Origin: Beijerinckiaceae bacterium
GTDB taxonomy: Bacteria; Pseudomonadota; Alphaproteobacteria; Rhizobiales; Beijerinckiaceae
Reading direction: 5' to 3'
Assembly: GCA_019753285.1 (NCBI GenBank)
Contig: JAIELD010000034.1
Coordinates: 1-64,000 of the forward strand
DNA: 64,000 bases
Positions 51,769 to 59,014 of the stretch are shown piece after piece. Position numbers and translations under genes: made by a program. Every line of letters begins with the position of its first letter. Position 1 is the first letter of the stretch. The notes beneath the pieces were generated by a model that saw nothing but the letters and a program-made list of their open reading frames with translations, was not told where the DNA came from and did no database searches.

Positions 51769-52413
51769 ATGCTCGACATTCGCCTGGTGAAGCGGCTCGG
51801 CGCGACCGAGATCGATTGTGCCTTCGAGGCGCGTGGCCCTGTCACGGCGCTGTTCGGACCGTCCGGCGCAGGAAAGACCTCGGTGCTGAGCATGATCGCC
51901 GGGCTGATCAAGCCTGACAGCGGCCATATCAGGCTTGATGGCGACATCCTCTTCGATGCGGCCGCGAGGGTCGACATCGCCGTGCATCGCCGAAGGATCG
52001 GATATGTCTTTCAGGATGGGCGGCTACTGCCCCATCTCAGCGTTGCGTCCAATCTCGATTATGGACGCTGGATGAATGGGTTAGGCAGGAACGCTGAAAG
52101 AATGAATCAGGTCGCGGAGCTTCTTGGCATCGGCCACCTTCTCAAACGCAGGCCGGGCGCTCTATCGGGCGGCGAGCGCCAGCGCGTCGCAATCGGTCGC
52201 GCTCTGTTGAGCGAGCCGAGGCTTCTTCTGCTGGACGAGCCGCTTGCATCGTTGGACGCCGCGCTGAAGGCTGAAATCCTGCCCTATCTGTTGCGCCTCA
52301 AGCAGCAGGCCGGCATGCCCATGGTCTATGTCTCGCATGTCGCGTCGGAGGTCGAAATGCTGGCCGACACCGTCATCCGCATCGAGAATGGCCGCACGCT
52401 TGCGCCGGCCTAA
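51769..52413 (+). CDS. modC: Molybdate ABC transporter ATPase ModC, lacking the MOP domain
   Basis: A 214-aa ATPase with Walker A GPSGAGKTS, signature LSGGERQR, Walker B LLLLDEPLASLD and the switch His in YVSHVASEVE. ModC proteins are normally about 350 aa because of a C-terminal MOP/TOBE domain that binds molybdate and inhibits transport. Here the protein ends 30 residues after the H-loop, so that domain is absent. The stop is nested with the stop of the convergent ATPase gene. With ModE also lacking MOP domains, no standard molybdate sensor is encoded in this operon. Confidence 0.9.
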   Translation: MLDIRLVKRLGATEIDCAFEARGPVTALFGPSGAGKTSVLSMIAGLIKPDSGHIRLDGDILFDAAARVDIAVHRRRIGYVFQDGRLLPHLSVASNLDYGRWMNGLGRNAERMNQVAELLGIGHLLKRRPGALSGGERQRVAIGRALLSEPRLLLLDEPLASLDAALKAEILPYLLRLKQQAGMPMVYVSHVASEVEMLADTVIRIENGRTLAPA

Positions 52414-53720
52414 ACCGGATTGTCGAGGCTGAACATCTCGGCCTGCTCGTCATAGGCGAACAATTCGCCGTAGCGGCCCCAGGAGATCACCGTATCCAGC
52501 GTTTCCTCGGCATAGCTTTCGGACATGTAGTCTTCGAGTTCGTTGCGGAACCGTGCGGCGGGCGCCGTATGGCTCGGTCGCTCGTCGAGCACGCGGCGGA
52601 TGAGGCCGGCCAGCGGCACATGCCGCAAAAGGTGCTCTCCGAACAATCGCTTGCGTGCGTCGGTTTCCATCTGCGCGAAGCGCTTGCCGGCATCGAGCAG
52701 TTCGAGATCGCCCTCCTTCAATTCTGCGAAGCGCAGCATCTGAAGCGATTCTGCGATATGGAACATCTCGTCGGCTTCGAGCTGCAGCGCGCCTGCGAGC
52801 GCCGGAAGGTCTGCCTGTCCGTGGTAGGGTTCGCCGGCGACCGCCTCGATGAGGCCGGACAGCACGTTGGTCGAGATGTGGTCGAGCTTCAGGCCGACGC
52901 CGTTCGTCGCCAAGGCGTCCGCGCGGGCCGGGCGCGGCGCTTCGCGCTGCGTCATGCGGGCATAGATGCTGTCGACGAGCTTGCGGAACGCCGGATGCAG
53001 CCGGTTTCGCGGATGGGGCAGGTTGACCTTGATCTCGGCCGCGACTCGTCCTGGATTGGACGAGAAGACGAGAATCCGGTCGCAGAGCAGGACCGCCTCC
53101 TCGATATTGTGCGTCACCATCAGAATCGCCCTGATCGGCAGCTTGCGATCCATCCAGAGGTCGATTAGGTCGGTGCGCAGGGTTTCAGCGGTCAGAACGT
53201 CCAGCGCCGAGAACGGCTCGTCCATCAAAAGCAGATCGGGATGGACGACGAGCGCGCGAGCGAAACCGACGCGCTGGCGCATGCCGCCGGACAGCTCTTT
53301 GGGGTAGGCGGATTCAAAACCATCGAGACCGATAAGGTCGATCGCCGCGAGCGAACGCTTGCGCCGCTCGGGCTTGGCGACGCCGAGCGCCTCCATGCCG
53401 AGCTCGACGTTTTCGAGCACGGTCAGCCAAGGGAAGAGCGCGAAAGACTGGAAGACGAGCGATACGCCTTTCGGCGGTCCGTCGATGCGCTCGCCCCGGC
53501 ATTTCGCAGACCCGCTGCTCGGTTCGATCAGGCCGGCGATGATGCGCAGCAGGGTGGACTTGCCCGAGCCGGAACGGCCGAGCAGGCCGACGATCTCGTC
53601 CTGTCGAAGCGTGAGGTCGACATCCTCCAGAACGAGGAGGTCGTTGCCGCGGCTGCGCGGGAAGGACCGGCTGATCCGCGACAATTCGATGATGGGGGTC
53701 GCCTCATCCATTGTCGTCAC
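52410..53720 (-). CDS. Nitrate/sulfonate/taurine-type ABC ATPase with C-terminal AAA-associated domain
   Basis: A 436-aa ATPase. Residues 1-240 have Walker A GRSGSGKST, signature LSGGMRQR and Walker B LLLMDEPFSALD, matching the nitrate/sulfonate/taurine import class (with the NIEEAVLLCDRILVFSSNPG segment). Residues 300-430 form the AAA-associated domain (GQADLPALAGALQLEADEMF and RFRNELEDYMSESYAEETLD), thought to regulate or support the complex. GTG 53720 overlaps the permease stop as GTGA; ATG 53711 is the alternative start. No binding-protein gene is adjacent. Confidence 0.85.
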   Translation of the reverse strand: MTTMDEATPIIELSRISRSFPRSRGNDLLVLEDVDLTLRQDEIVGLLGRSGSGKSTLLRIIAGLIEPSSGSAKCRGERIDGPPKGVSLVFQSFALFPWLTVLENVELGMEALGVAKPERRKRSLAAIDLIGLDGFESAYPKELSGGMRQRVGFARALVVHPDLLLMDEPFSALDVLTAETLRTDLIDLWMDRKLPIRAILMVTHNIEEAVLLCDRILVFSSNPGRVAAEIKVNLPHPRNRLHPAFRKLVDSIYARMTQREAPRPARADALATNGVGLKLDHISTNVLSGLIEAVAGEPYHGQADLPALAGALQLEADEMFHIAESLQMLRFAELKEGDLELLDAGKRFAQMETDARKRLFGEHLLRHVPLAGLIRRVLDERPSHTAPAARFRNELEDYMSESYAEETLDTVISWGRYGELFAYDEQAEMFSLDNPV

Positions 53721-55447
53721 CCTGTCACCGCGTGGCGCGCGGCGCGATCGTAAAGAGGTCGCCAGACGAGGCGATTGAACACCACGACGAAGGCGGACAT
53801 CATGGCGATGCCGAGCATGACGCGCGCGTAGTCACCGGATTCCGTCGCCTGAGCGATGTAGGCGCCGAGGCCGTTCGCCGTCAGTCGCGTATCGCCCCAG
53901 CTTGCCACCTCCGCGACGATGCTCGCGTTCCAGGAGCCGCCCGAAGCCGTGATCGCCCCGGTCACGTAATGCGGCAGGATGCCCGGAATGATGATGCGCC
54001 GCCACCAGGTCCAGCCGCTCAATTGCAGGCTCGTCGCCGCATCCTTGAGGTCGCCGGGCAGCGCCAGCGTTCCGGCGATGACGTTGAAGAGGATGTACCA
54101 CTGCGTGCCGAGAATGATGAGCGGGCTCAGCCAGATGTCCGGGTCGCCCTGATGGCTGACGATGAGGTAGACGGCGGCAGGAAAGGCGATGTTCGCAGGG
54201 AAGGCGGCGAGGAACTGCGCTATCGGCTGCACCAGCGTCGCCATACGCGGGCGAAGACCGATCCAGACGCCGATCGGCACCCATATGAGCGAGGCCAGGA
54301 CGATGAGCACGATGACGCGTATCAGCGTCACCAGAGCAAGCCGGAAGGCGAGGGACACGTCCTCAAGCGATAAGCCCTCGCCGAACGACCGGTAGAGCGC
54401 ATAGAGCGAAGCGAGAGCGAACAGGCCGATGGATGCCGCAAAGATCGCGTCCCCCGACCGCGTTCGCACGACGCCGGTATGCGGCCGGGACGGCTTTCGC
54501 CATGGCAGCCGTATTATTGCGCAGGCGCGAACGAGGCTGGCGATCGGCGTAACGAGCAGGCGCAGGCCGCGCGTCCGGCGGAAGAGGTCGAGCACCCAGG
54601 AGGATGGCGGCAGGCTTGCGGCCGTCTGATCGATGCGAAATTTGTCCGCCCAGGCGACGATTGGCCGGAACAGCAGTTGGTCATAAAGAAAGATGACCAG
54701 CAGCATGGCGACGATGGCATACCCGATCGCGCCGAGATCCTGCTGCTGGATCGCCAGCGCCACATATGAGCCGATGCCGGGCAGGGTGATCGTCGTATCG
54801 CCCACCGTGATCGCTTCGGCGGCCACAATGAAGAACCAGCCGCCCGACATCGAGATCATGGCGTTCCAGACGAGTCCAGGTGCGGCGAAGGGCAGCTCAA
54901 GCGTCCAGAACGTCTGCAGCGGCGATAGTCGAAAGCTCCGGGTCGCCTCGCGCAGGTCGCCCGGCACCGTCTTCAACGACTGATAGAGGCTGAAGGTCAT
55001 GTTCCAGGCCTGGCTCGTGAAGATGGCAAACACGGCCGCGCATTCAGCGCCGAGCACCCGGCCGGGAAAAAGCTGCATGAAAAAGACGACGGTAAAGGTG
55101 AGAAAGCCGAGGATCGGCACCGATTGCAGGATGTCGAGCAACGGGATCAGGATCAGTTCCGCCCGCCTGTTTTTTGCGGCGATCGTCGCGTAGACGAGCG
55201 TGAAGGCGAAAGAGATCGTCATTGCCGCGAACATCCGCAGCGTGGTGCGGGCCGCGTATTCCGGCAGCGCCAGTGGGTCCAGCGTGATGGGCGAGCGCTG
55301 GAGTTGATCCAACGAGGCGCCGGCGTTGCGCGCGCCGAGCGCGAAGGCAGCCAGCAGGCCGAGAATGAGCAGCGCGGCGAGAATGTCCCAGACGTTGAGC
55401 GGATGGTCTCGATCGAGGCTCGCCGGCCTGAAGCTGTAAAAATTCAT
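53717..55447 (-). CDS. ABC importer permease with two fused permease domains
   Basis: A 576-aa permease consisting of two tandem BPD_transp_1 units, each with a docking loop (SLKTVPGDLREATRSFRLSP in the first, GTLALPGDLKDAATSLQLSG in the second). It therefore makes a complete channel as one chain, where most relatives form a dimer. The start is ATG 55447 (MNFYSFRPASLDRDHPLN) after GAGGCGGC. It is coupled to the ATPase downstream. The substrate may be nitrate, sulfonate, a metal or a pyrimidine precursor; the missing binding protein prevents a firmer call. Confidence 0.85.
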   Translation of the reverse strand: MNFYSFRPASLDRDHPLNVWDILAALLILGLLAAFALGARNAGASLDQLQRSPITLDPLALPEYAARTTLRMFAAMTISFAFTLVYATIAAKNRRAELILIPLLDILQSVPILGFLTFTVVFFMQLFPGRVLGAECAAVFAIFTSQAWNMTFSLYQSLKTVPGDLREATRSFRLSPLQTFWTLELPFAAPGLVWNAMISMSGGWFFIVAAEAITVGDTTITLPGIGSYVALAIQQQDLGAIGYAIVAMLLVIFLYDQLLFRPIVAWADKFRIDQTAASLPPSSWVLDLFRRTRGLRLLVTPIASLVRACAIIRLPWRKPSRPHTGVVRTRSGDAIFAASIGLFALASLYALYRSFGEGLSLEDVSLAFRLALVTLIRVIVLIVLASLIWVPIGVWIGLRPRMATLVQPIAQFLAAFPANIAFPAAVYLIVSHQGDPDIWLSPLIILGTQWYILFNVIAGTLALPGDLKDAATSLQLSGWTWWRRIIIPGILPHYVTGAITASGGSWNASIVAEVASWGDTRLTANGLGAYIAQATESGDYARVMLGIAMMSAFVVVFNRLVWRPLYDRAARHAVTG

Positions 55448-55519
55448 GCCGCCTCGCCTCCAAGCCTGCCATCCGGCGATGATGCGCTCTTGCGCCTCCG
55501 CCAACGCCTGAAGCGTCGG

Positions 55520-55951
55520 TCAGGACGCGCCGGTATCGGCCTTGAGGCCGGCCGCCTCGATGCCGGCGAGCGCGGCGATTTCATCATTGTCGGATGTGTC
55601 GCCTGACACGCCCACTGCGCCGACGAGTTCACCCTTGGCGTCGCGGATCAGCACGCCGCCAGGAACCGGGATGAGCGAGCCGCCGACGACATGGCTGACG
55701 GCAGCCATGAAATGCGGCCGGTCCGTCGACATCTTGTGCAGGGTGCGGCTGCCCACGCCGAGCGCGACTGCGCCATGGGCTTTGCCGATCGCGATCTCGG
55801 AGCGCTTGAGCGAGCAGCCATCCTCGGCGGCGACGGTCTTGATGGCGCCGCGCGCATCGAGCACCGCTATGGCGAGAGGCTTGAAGTTCTGCTCGCGTGC
55901 TTTCGCCAGCGCGGTCTTCAGGATGGTCTGGGCTTTCTTCAAGCTGAGCAT
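55520..55951 (-). CDS. GlcG/HbpS-family haem-degrading or haem-binding-like protein
   Basis: A 143-aa single-domain protein of the GlcG/HbpS family. Family blocks are LSLKKAQTILKTALAKAREQ, LAIAVLDARGAIKTVAAEDG, GKAHGAVALGVGSRTL and SLIPVPGGVLIRDAKGELVG followed by AVGVSGDTSDNDEI. It starts at ATG 55951, and the open frame upstream is not family sequence. No signal peptide, unlike secreted HbpS. The role is unsettled: members bind haem or cobalamin-like ligands or accompany glycolate oxidase genes, neither of which is seen nearby. A 9-base-pair hairpin lies in its leader. Confidence 0.85.
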   Translation of the reverse strand: MLSLKKAQTILKTALAKAREQNFKPLAIAVLDARGAIKTVAAEDGCSLKRSEIAIGKAHGAVALGVGSRTLHKMSTDRPHFMAAVSHVVGGSLIPVPGGVLIRDAKGELVGAVGVSGDTSDNDEIAALAGIEAAGLKADTGAS

Positions 55952-55989
55952 GCGGATGGTTCCTCGGTGCGCGTCTTTTGACATCTTCG

Positions 55990-56014
55990 CCGGGCAGGCG
56001 TCCGACCTGCCCGG
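55990..56014. repeat. Hairpin-forming inverted repeat between divergent genes
   Basis: CCGGGCAGG (55990-55998) and CCTGCCCGG (56006-56014) are perfect complements with a seven-base loop, 39 bases upstream of the glcG-like start and 121 bases upstream of scoA. No T tract follows on either strand, so it is not a typical terminator; it could be a protein site or an mRNA leader structure. Confidence 0.6.
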
Positions 56015-56134
56015 TCCATGGCTCCGAGGCCTAATGCTTTCGTGATCGTTTGGAAAGCGCGTGCGAGCACAAAGACCTTGCTTGTCCGGGCAAATCTTTG
56101 CAAATTCGCCGCAACGAGTTGAGGTGAGGAACGC

Positions 56135-56848
56135 ATGAAAAAAGTTTATCCCGACGCCACCGCGGCGCTGGCCGGTGCCATCAAGGATGGAATGACGCTG
56201 ATGGCCGGCGGGTTCGGTCTTTGCGGCATTCCGGAGACCTTGATCCTCGCGGTGCGCGAGTCCGGCGCAAAAAACCTCACCTTCGTCTCCAACAATGCGG
56301 GCGTCGATGGCAAGGCGCTCGGCCTGCTGCTGGAGACGCGCCAGATCAAGAAGATGATCTCGTCCTATGTCGGGGAAAACAAGATCTTCGCGCAGCAATT
56401 CCTCGCCGGCGAGCTGGAACTCGAATTCACGCCGCAGGGGACGCTGTCCGAGCGCATCCGTGCCGGCGGCGCGGGCATCCCGGCCTTCTACACCAAGACC
56501 GGCGTCGGTACGCTGATCGCCGAGGGCAAGGAACACAAGGATTTCGACGGCGAAACCTATCTTATGGAGCGCGGCATCGTCGCCGACATATCGCTGGTCC
56601 ATGCCTGGAAGGGCGATACCGAGGGCAACCTCGTCTACCGGAAGACGGCGCGCAACTTCAACCCGATGATGGCGACCGCTGCACGGCTGACAATCGCAGA
56701 GGTCGAGAACCTCGTCGAGCCAGGCGAGATCGATCCCGACCATATCATGACGCCCGGCGTGTTCGTGCAGCGCATCATTCATGTACCCGACAGCATCAAA
56801 TACATCGAGCAGCGCACCACGCGTCCACGGCCCGTCGCGGCCGAATAA
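56135..56848 (+). CDS. scoA: 3-Oxoacid CoA-transferase subunit A
   Basis: A 237-aa subunit of succinyl-CoA:3-ketoacid CoA-transferase, which activates acetoacetate (or another 3-oxoacid) using succinyl-CoA. The CoA-binding motif [10 protein letters not shown] lies near residue 28, and the family blocks [15 protein letters not shown] and [16 protein letters not shown] follow. The start ATG 56135 is preceded by GAGGTGAGG. Partnered with the next gene after 25 bases. Functionally it fits the 3-hydroxybutyrate dehydrogenase at 37069; a role in 3-oxoadipate breakdown (PcaI) is an alternative but no other pca gene is present. Confidence 0.93.
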   Translation: MKKVYPDATAALAGAIKDGMTLMAGGFGLCGIPETLILAVRESGAKNLTFVSNNAGVDGKALGLLLETRQIKKMISSYVGENKIFAQQFLAGELELEFTPQGTLSERIRAGGAGIPAFYTKTGVGTLIAEGKEHKDFDGETYLMERGIVADISLVHAWKGDTEGNLVYRKTARNFNPMMATAARLTIAEVENLVEPGEIDPDHIMTPGVFVQRIIHVPDSIKYIEQRTTRPRPVAAE

Positions 56849-56873
56849 CCGACAATCGACAGGGAGACATCAC

Positions 56874-57533
56874 ATGGCCTGGACACGCGATCAGATGGCT
56901 GCGCGCGCAGCGCACGAATTGCAGGACGGTTTTTACGTCAATCTCGGCATCGGCATCCCGACGCTCGTTTCGAATTACATCCCGGCCGGCATCAGCGTGC
57001 AATTGCAGAGCGAAAACGGCATGATGGGTATGGGCCCGTTCCCCTATGAGGGCGACGAAGACGCAGACCTCATCAACGCCGGCAAGCAGACCGTGACCGA
57101 ACTGCCGACCACGAGCTATTTCTCGAGTGCGGACAGCTTCGCGATGATCCGGGGTGGGCACATCGATCTTTCGATCCTCGGCGCGATGCAGGTCGCGGAG
57201 AACGGCGATCTCGCCAACTGGATGATCCCTGGCAAGATGGTGAAGGGCATGGGCGGCGCGATGGACCTCGTCGCCGGCGTCAAGCGCGTCGTCGTGCTCA
57301 TGGAGCACACGGCGAAGGATGAGCCGAAACTCCTGAAGGCCTGCAATCTGCCGCTCACCGGCACCCGCGTCGTCGATATGGTGATCACTGATCTCGGCGT
57401 CTTCACCATCGACAAGAAGGGCGGCGCAGGCATGGAGTTGATCGAGATCGCCGATGGCGTGACGCTCGATGAGATCCGCGCGAAGACCGACGCGAATTTC
57501 CGCGTGCATGGAGCGCTGGCGAAAGCTGCCTGA
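56874..57533 (+). CDS. scoB: 3-Oxoacid CoA-transferase subunit B
   Basis: A 219-aa partner subunit starting at ATG 56874 after AGGGAGA. It contains the [15 protein letters not shown] block and the catalytic glutamate in [11 protein letters not shown], which forms the glutamyl-CoA thioester intermediate. [20 protein letters not shown] and [19 protein letters not shown] are further family motifs. Length is normal. It converges on the DUF2865 gene across a short gap holding a tandem repeat. Confidence 0.93.
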   Translation: MAWTRDQMAARAAHELQDGFYVNLGIGIPTLVSNYIPAGISVQLQSENGMMGMGPFPYEGDEDADLINAGKQTVTELPTTSYFSSADSFAMIRGGHIDLSILGAMQVAENGDLANWMIPGKMVKGMGGAMDLVAGVKRVVVLMEHTAKDEPKLLKACNLPLTGTRVVDMVITDLGVFTIDKKGGAGMELIEIADGVTLDEIRAKTDANFRVHGALAKAA

Positions 57534-57543
57534 CGACTGGCCG

Positions 57544-57575
57544 ACAGGGTTCGGCGTCTACAGGGTTCGGCGTCT
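57544..57575. repeat. Perfect 16-base tandem repeat
   Basis: ACAGGGTTCGGCGTCT is present twice back to back (57544-57559, 57560-57575) in the 50 bases between the convergent scoB and DUF2865 genes. It looks like a small slippage duplication and may vary between strains. Confidence 0.85.
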
Positions 57576-57583
57576 GGGGACAA

Positions 57584-58639
57584 TCAGCGCAGGCTTACCG
57601 GTGCGCCCCATCCGCTCACGCTCGGCTCCAGCGCGCGGAAACCGCCACGCTGGCCAAGTTCGGCGACCGACTGCGTGCCGATCCGCTCGAAGCCCGGCTT
57701 GAAGGCAGGGATATCCATGACCTTGGCGGACGTTCTCGGCAGGCGATCCGCCTGTTCGAGCCTGGTCGCCGCACCGGTTTGCAGCGTACCGATCAGGCGG
57801 TCGATGTTCGCGGACACTTTTGATCTCACGGACGCTTCGAGCGTCCATGTCGAACTCAGCCGCCGCAAAGACGGCGTTGTGCCGCTGAAGCGTCGAGCGC
57901 CTTTGACGGTGGCGATGAGGTCGCCTTTCTTGAGCGTGTGGTCCTGGCCGATCGGCGGCACGTTCAGGCCGATGCCCGAAGACGTGCAGGTGCAGCTTCG
58001 GCTCACCTGCTTGCGATAAGCGTAAGCGCGCGGCAGGCTCGAGTAGCTCACGCCTTGCGCGCTCGCCAGTTCGATGCCGTCGCTGCCCTGTGGCGCGGAA
58101 AACAGTTGCGTCTCCGCCGCGGGGCAGAGGCTGCTGCAGGTCGCTTGTCCATAGCCAGATTCGCTTTCGGCGAGGCTCAAGGGAAAGAAAAACCCGTCGC
58201 AGAGCCGAACGCAGTATTTCGTCGCGCGGGGCAGGCCATGACGGGCAACTCTGCTGCGGCCGACCTCGGTGGTCCGGGTCAGCGGCGAGAGGCTTGCGAA
58301 CTCGCCAGATTGCGCTTGCCCCGTGCGAAGGTCGCCTTGTGTGTAGCGAAAGGCCTGCGGCCTCTCCAGCGCTGCCGGAGCATAGCCGAGCGCACGCCTG
58401 TTGGCGGACGGGACGAAGACGGCGTGGAGCGGCGCGGCTGACCGGGTCTTGGCGGGCTGCGATTGCGAACGGATGAACGCGTAGACGCCGGTATCGTCTC
58501 CCGCATAAGCCATCATGGAACCAAACGCTGCAAGGATCACCGACCCCGCGCCGATCGTCACCCAGCGGCGGCGTTGCCGCGCCTGCCGAAGGCTGAAGCG
58601 CAGGGCCGTCACGTTCAATCGTGGAGAAGGGTCGGACAT
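57584..58639 (-). CDS. DUF2865 domain protein, membrane anchored
   Basis: A 351-aa protein starting at ATG 58639 (MSDPSPRLN...). After a basic cytoplasmic stretch (RQARQRRRW) there is one hydrophobic anchor (VTIGAGSVILAAFGSMMAYA), so most of the chain is periplasmic. The DUF2865 core YCVRLCDGFFFPLS is followed by CSSLCPAAETQLF and a later CTC pair, giving several cysteines that could form disulfides. The family is confined mostly to Rhizobiales and its function is unknown. No operon partner. Confidence 0.78.
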   Translation of the reverse strand: MSDPSPRLNVTALRFSLRQARQRRRWVTIGAGSVILAAFGSMMAYAGDDTGVYAFIRSQSQPAKTRSAAPLHAVFVPSANRRALGYAPAALERPQAFRYTQGDLRTGQAQSGEFASLSPLTRTTEVGRSRVARHGLPRATKYCVRLCDGFFFPLSLAESESGYGQATCSSLCPAAETQLFSAPQGSDGIELASAQGVSYSSLPRAYAYRKQVSRSCTCTSSGIGLNVPPIGQDHTLKKGDLIATVKGARRFSGTTPSLRRLSSTWTLEASVRSKVSANIDRLIGTLQTGAATRLEQADRLPRTSAKVMDIPAFKPGFERIGTQSVAELGQRGGFRALEPSVSGWGAPVSLR

Positions 58640-58843
58640 GGCGTTCCTGAGGGCAAACGGGACTGACCGCGTAAGTAGCCGATGCGACACCGCGATCTCA
58701 AGCATTGAAATGGCTTTTTTAACGTTTGGCTAACCAACAGCGTTAATGGGCAGGCGATGTTCCTGCTTGACGCTCGCCGGCTGCAGCATTAAGCACAGCG
58801 CGGAAATGCGCTCGCCGTGATTGATTCACCGGCCTTCATGCAT

Positions 58844-58917
58844 TGGGGAATAGTTCAACGGTAGAACTACGGACTCTGACTCCGTCAATCTTGGTTCGAA
58901 TCCAGGTTCCCCAGCCA
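58844..58917 (+). tRNA. trnQ: tRNA-Gln (anticodon CUG)
   Basis: A full cloverleaf is readable: acceptor arms TGGGGAA and TTCCCCA (58907-58913), a D arm, an anticodon stem ACGGA/TCCGT enclosing the loop CTCTGAC with anticodon CUG, and a T arm with GGTTCGAATCC. The encoded G discriminator and CCA follow at 58914-58917. It reads CAG codons. A tyrosine recombinase gene starts about 100 bases downstream, so the 3' end of this tRNA is a likely attachment site. Confidence 0.95.
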
Positions 58918-59014
58918 AAACTCTCCCATCTCTTTGTTTTATCTAGCTTTCTCACCACTGGCTGGGGAGGAAAACGCGTTTGGCATACAGGACTGTCACA
59001 CATGAGTGATACAC

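Noticed and set aside
55990-56014. Intrinsic terminator
   Set aside because: The stem is strong but there is no T tract on either strand, and both flanking genes start, rather than end, around it.
58767-58794. Promoter for tRNA-Gln with CTTGAC as -35
   Set aside because: The -35 is acceptable, but no -10 hexamer lies at a normal spacing, so it was not listed.
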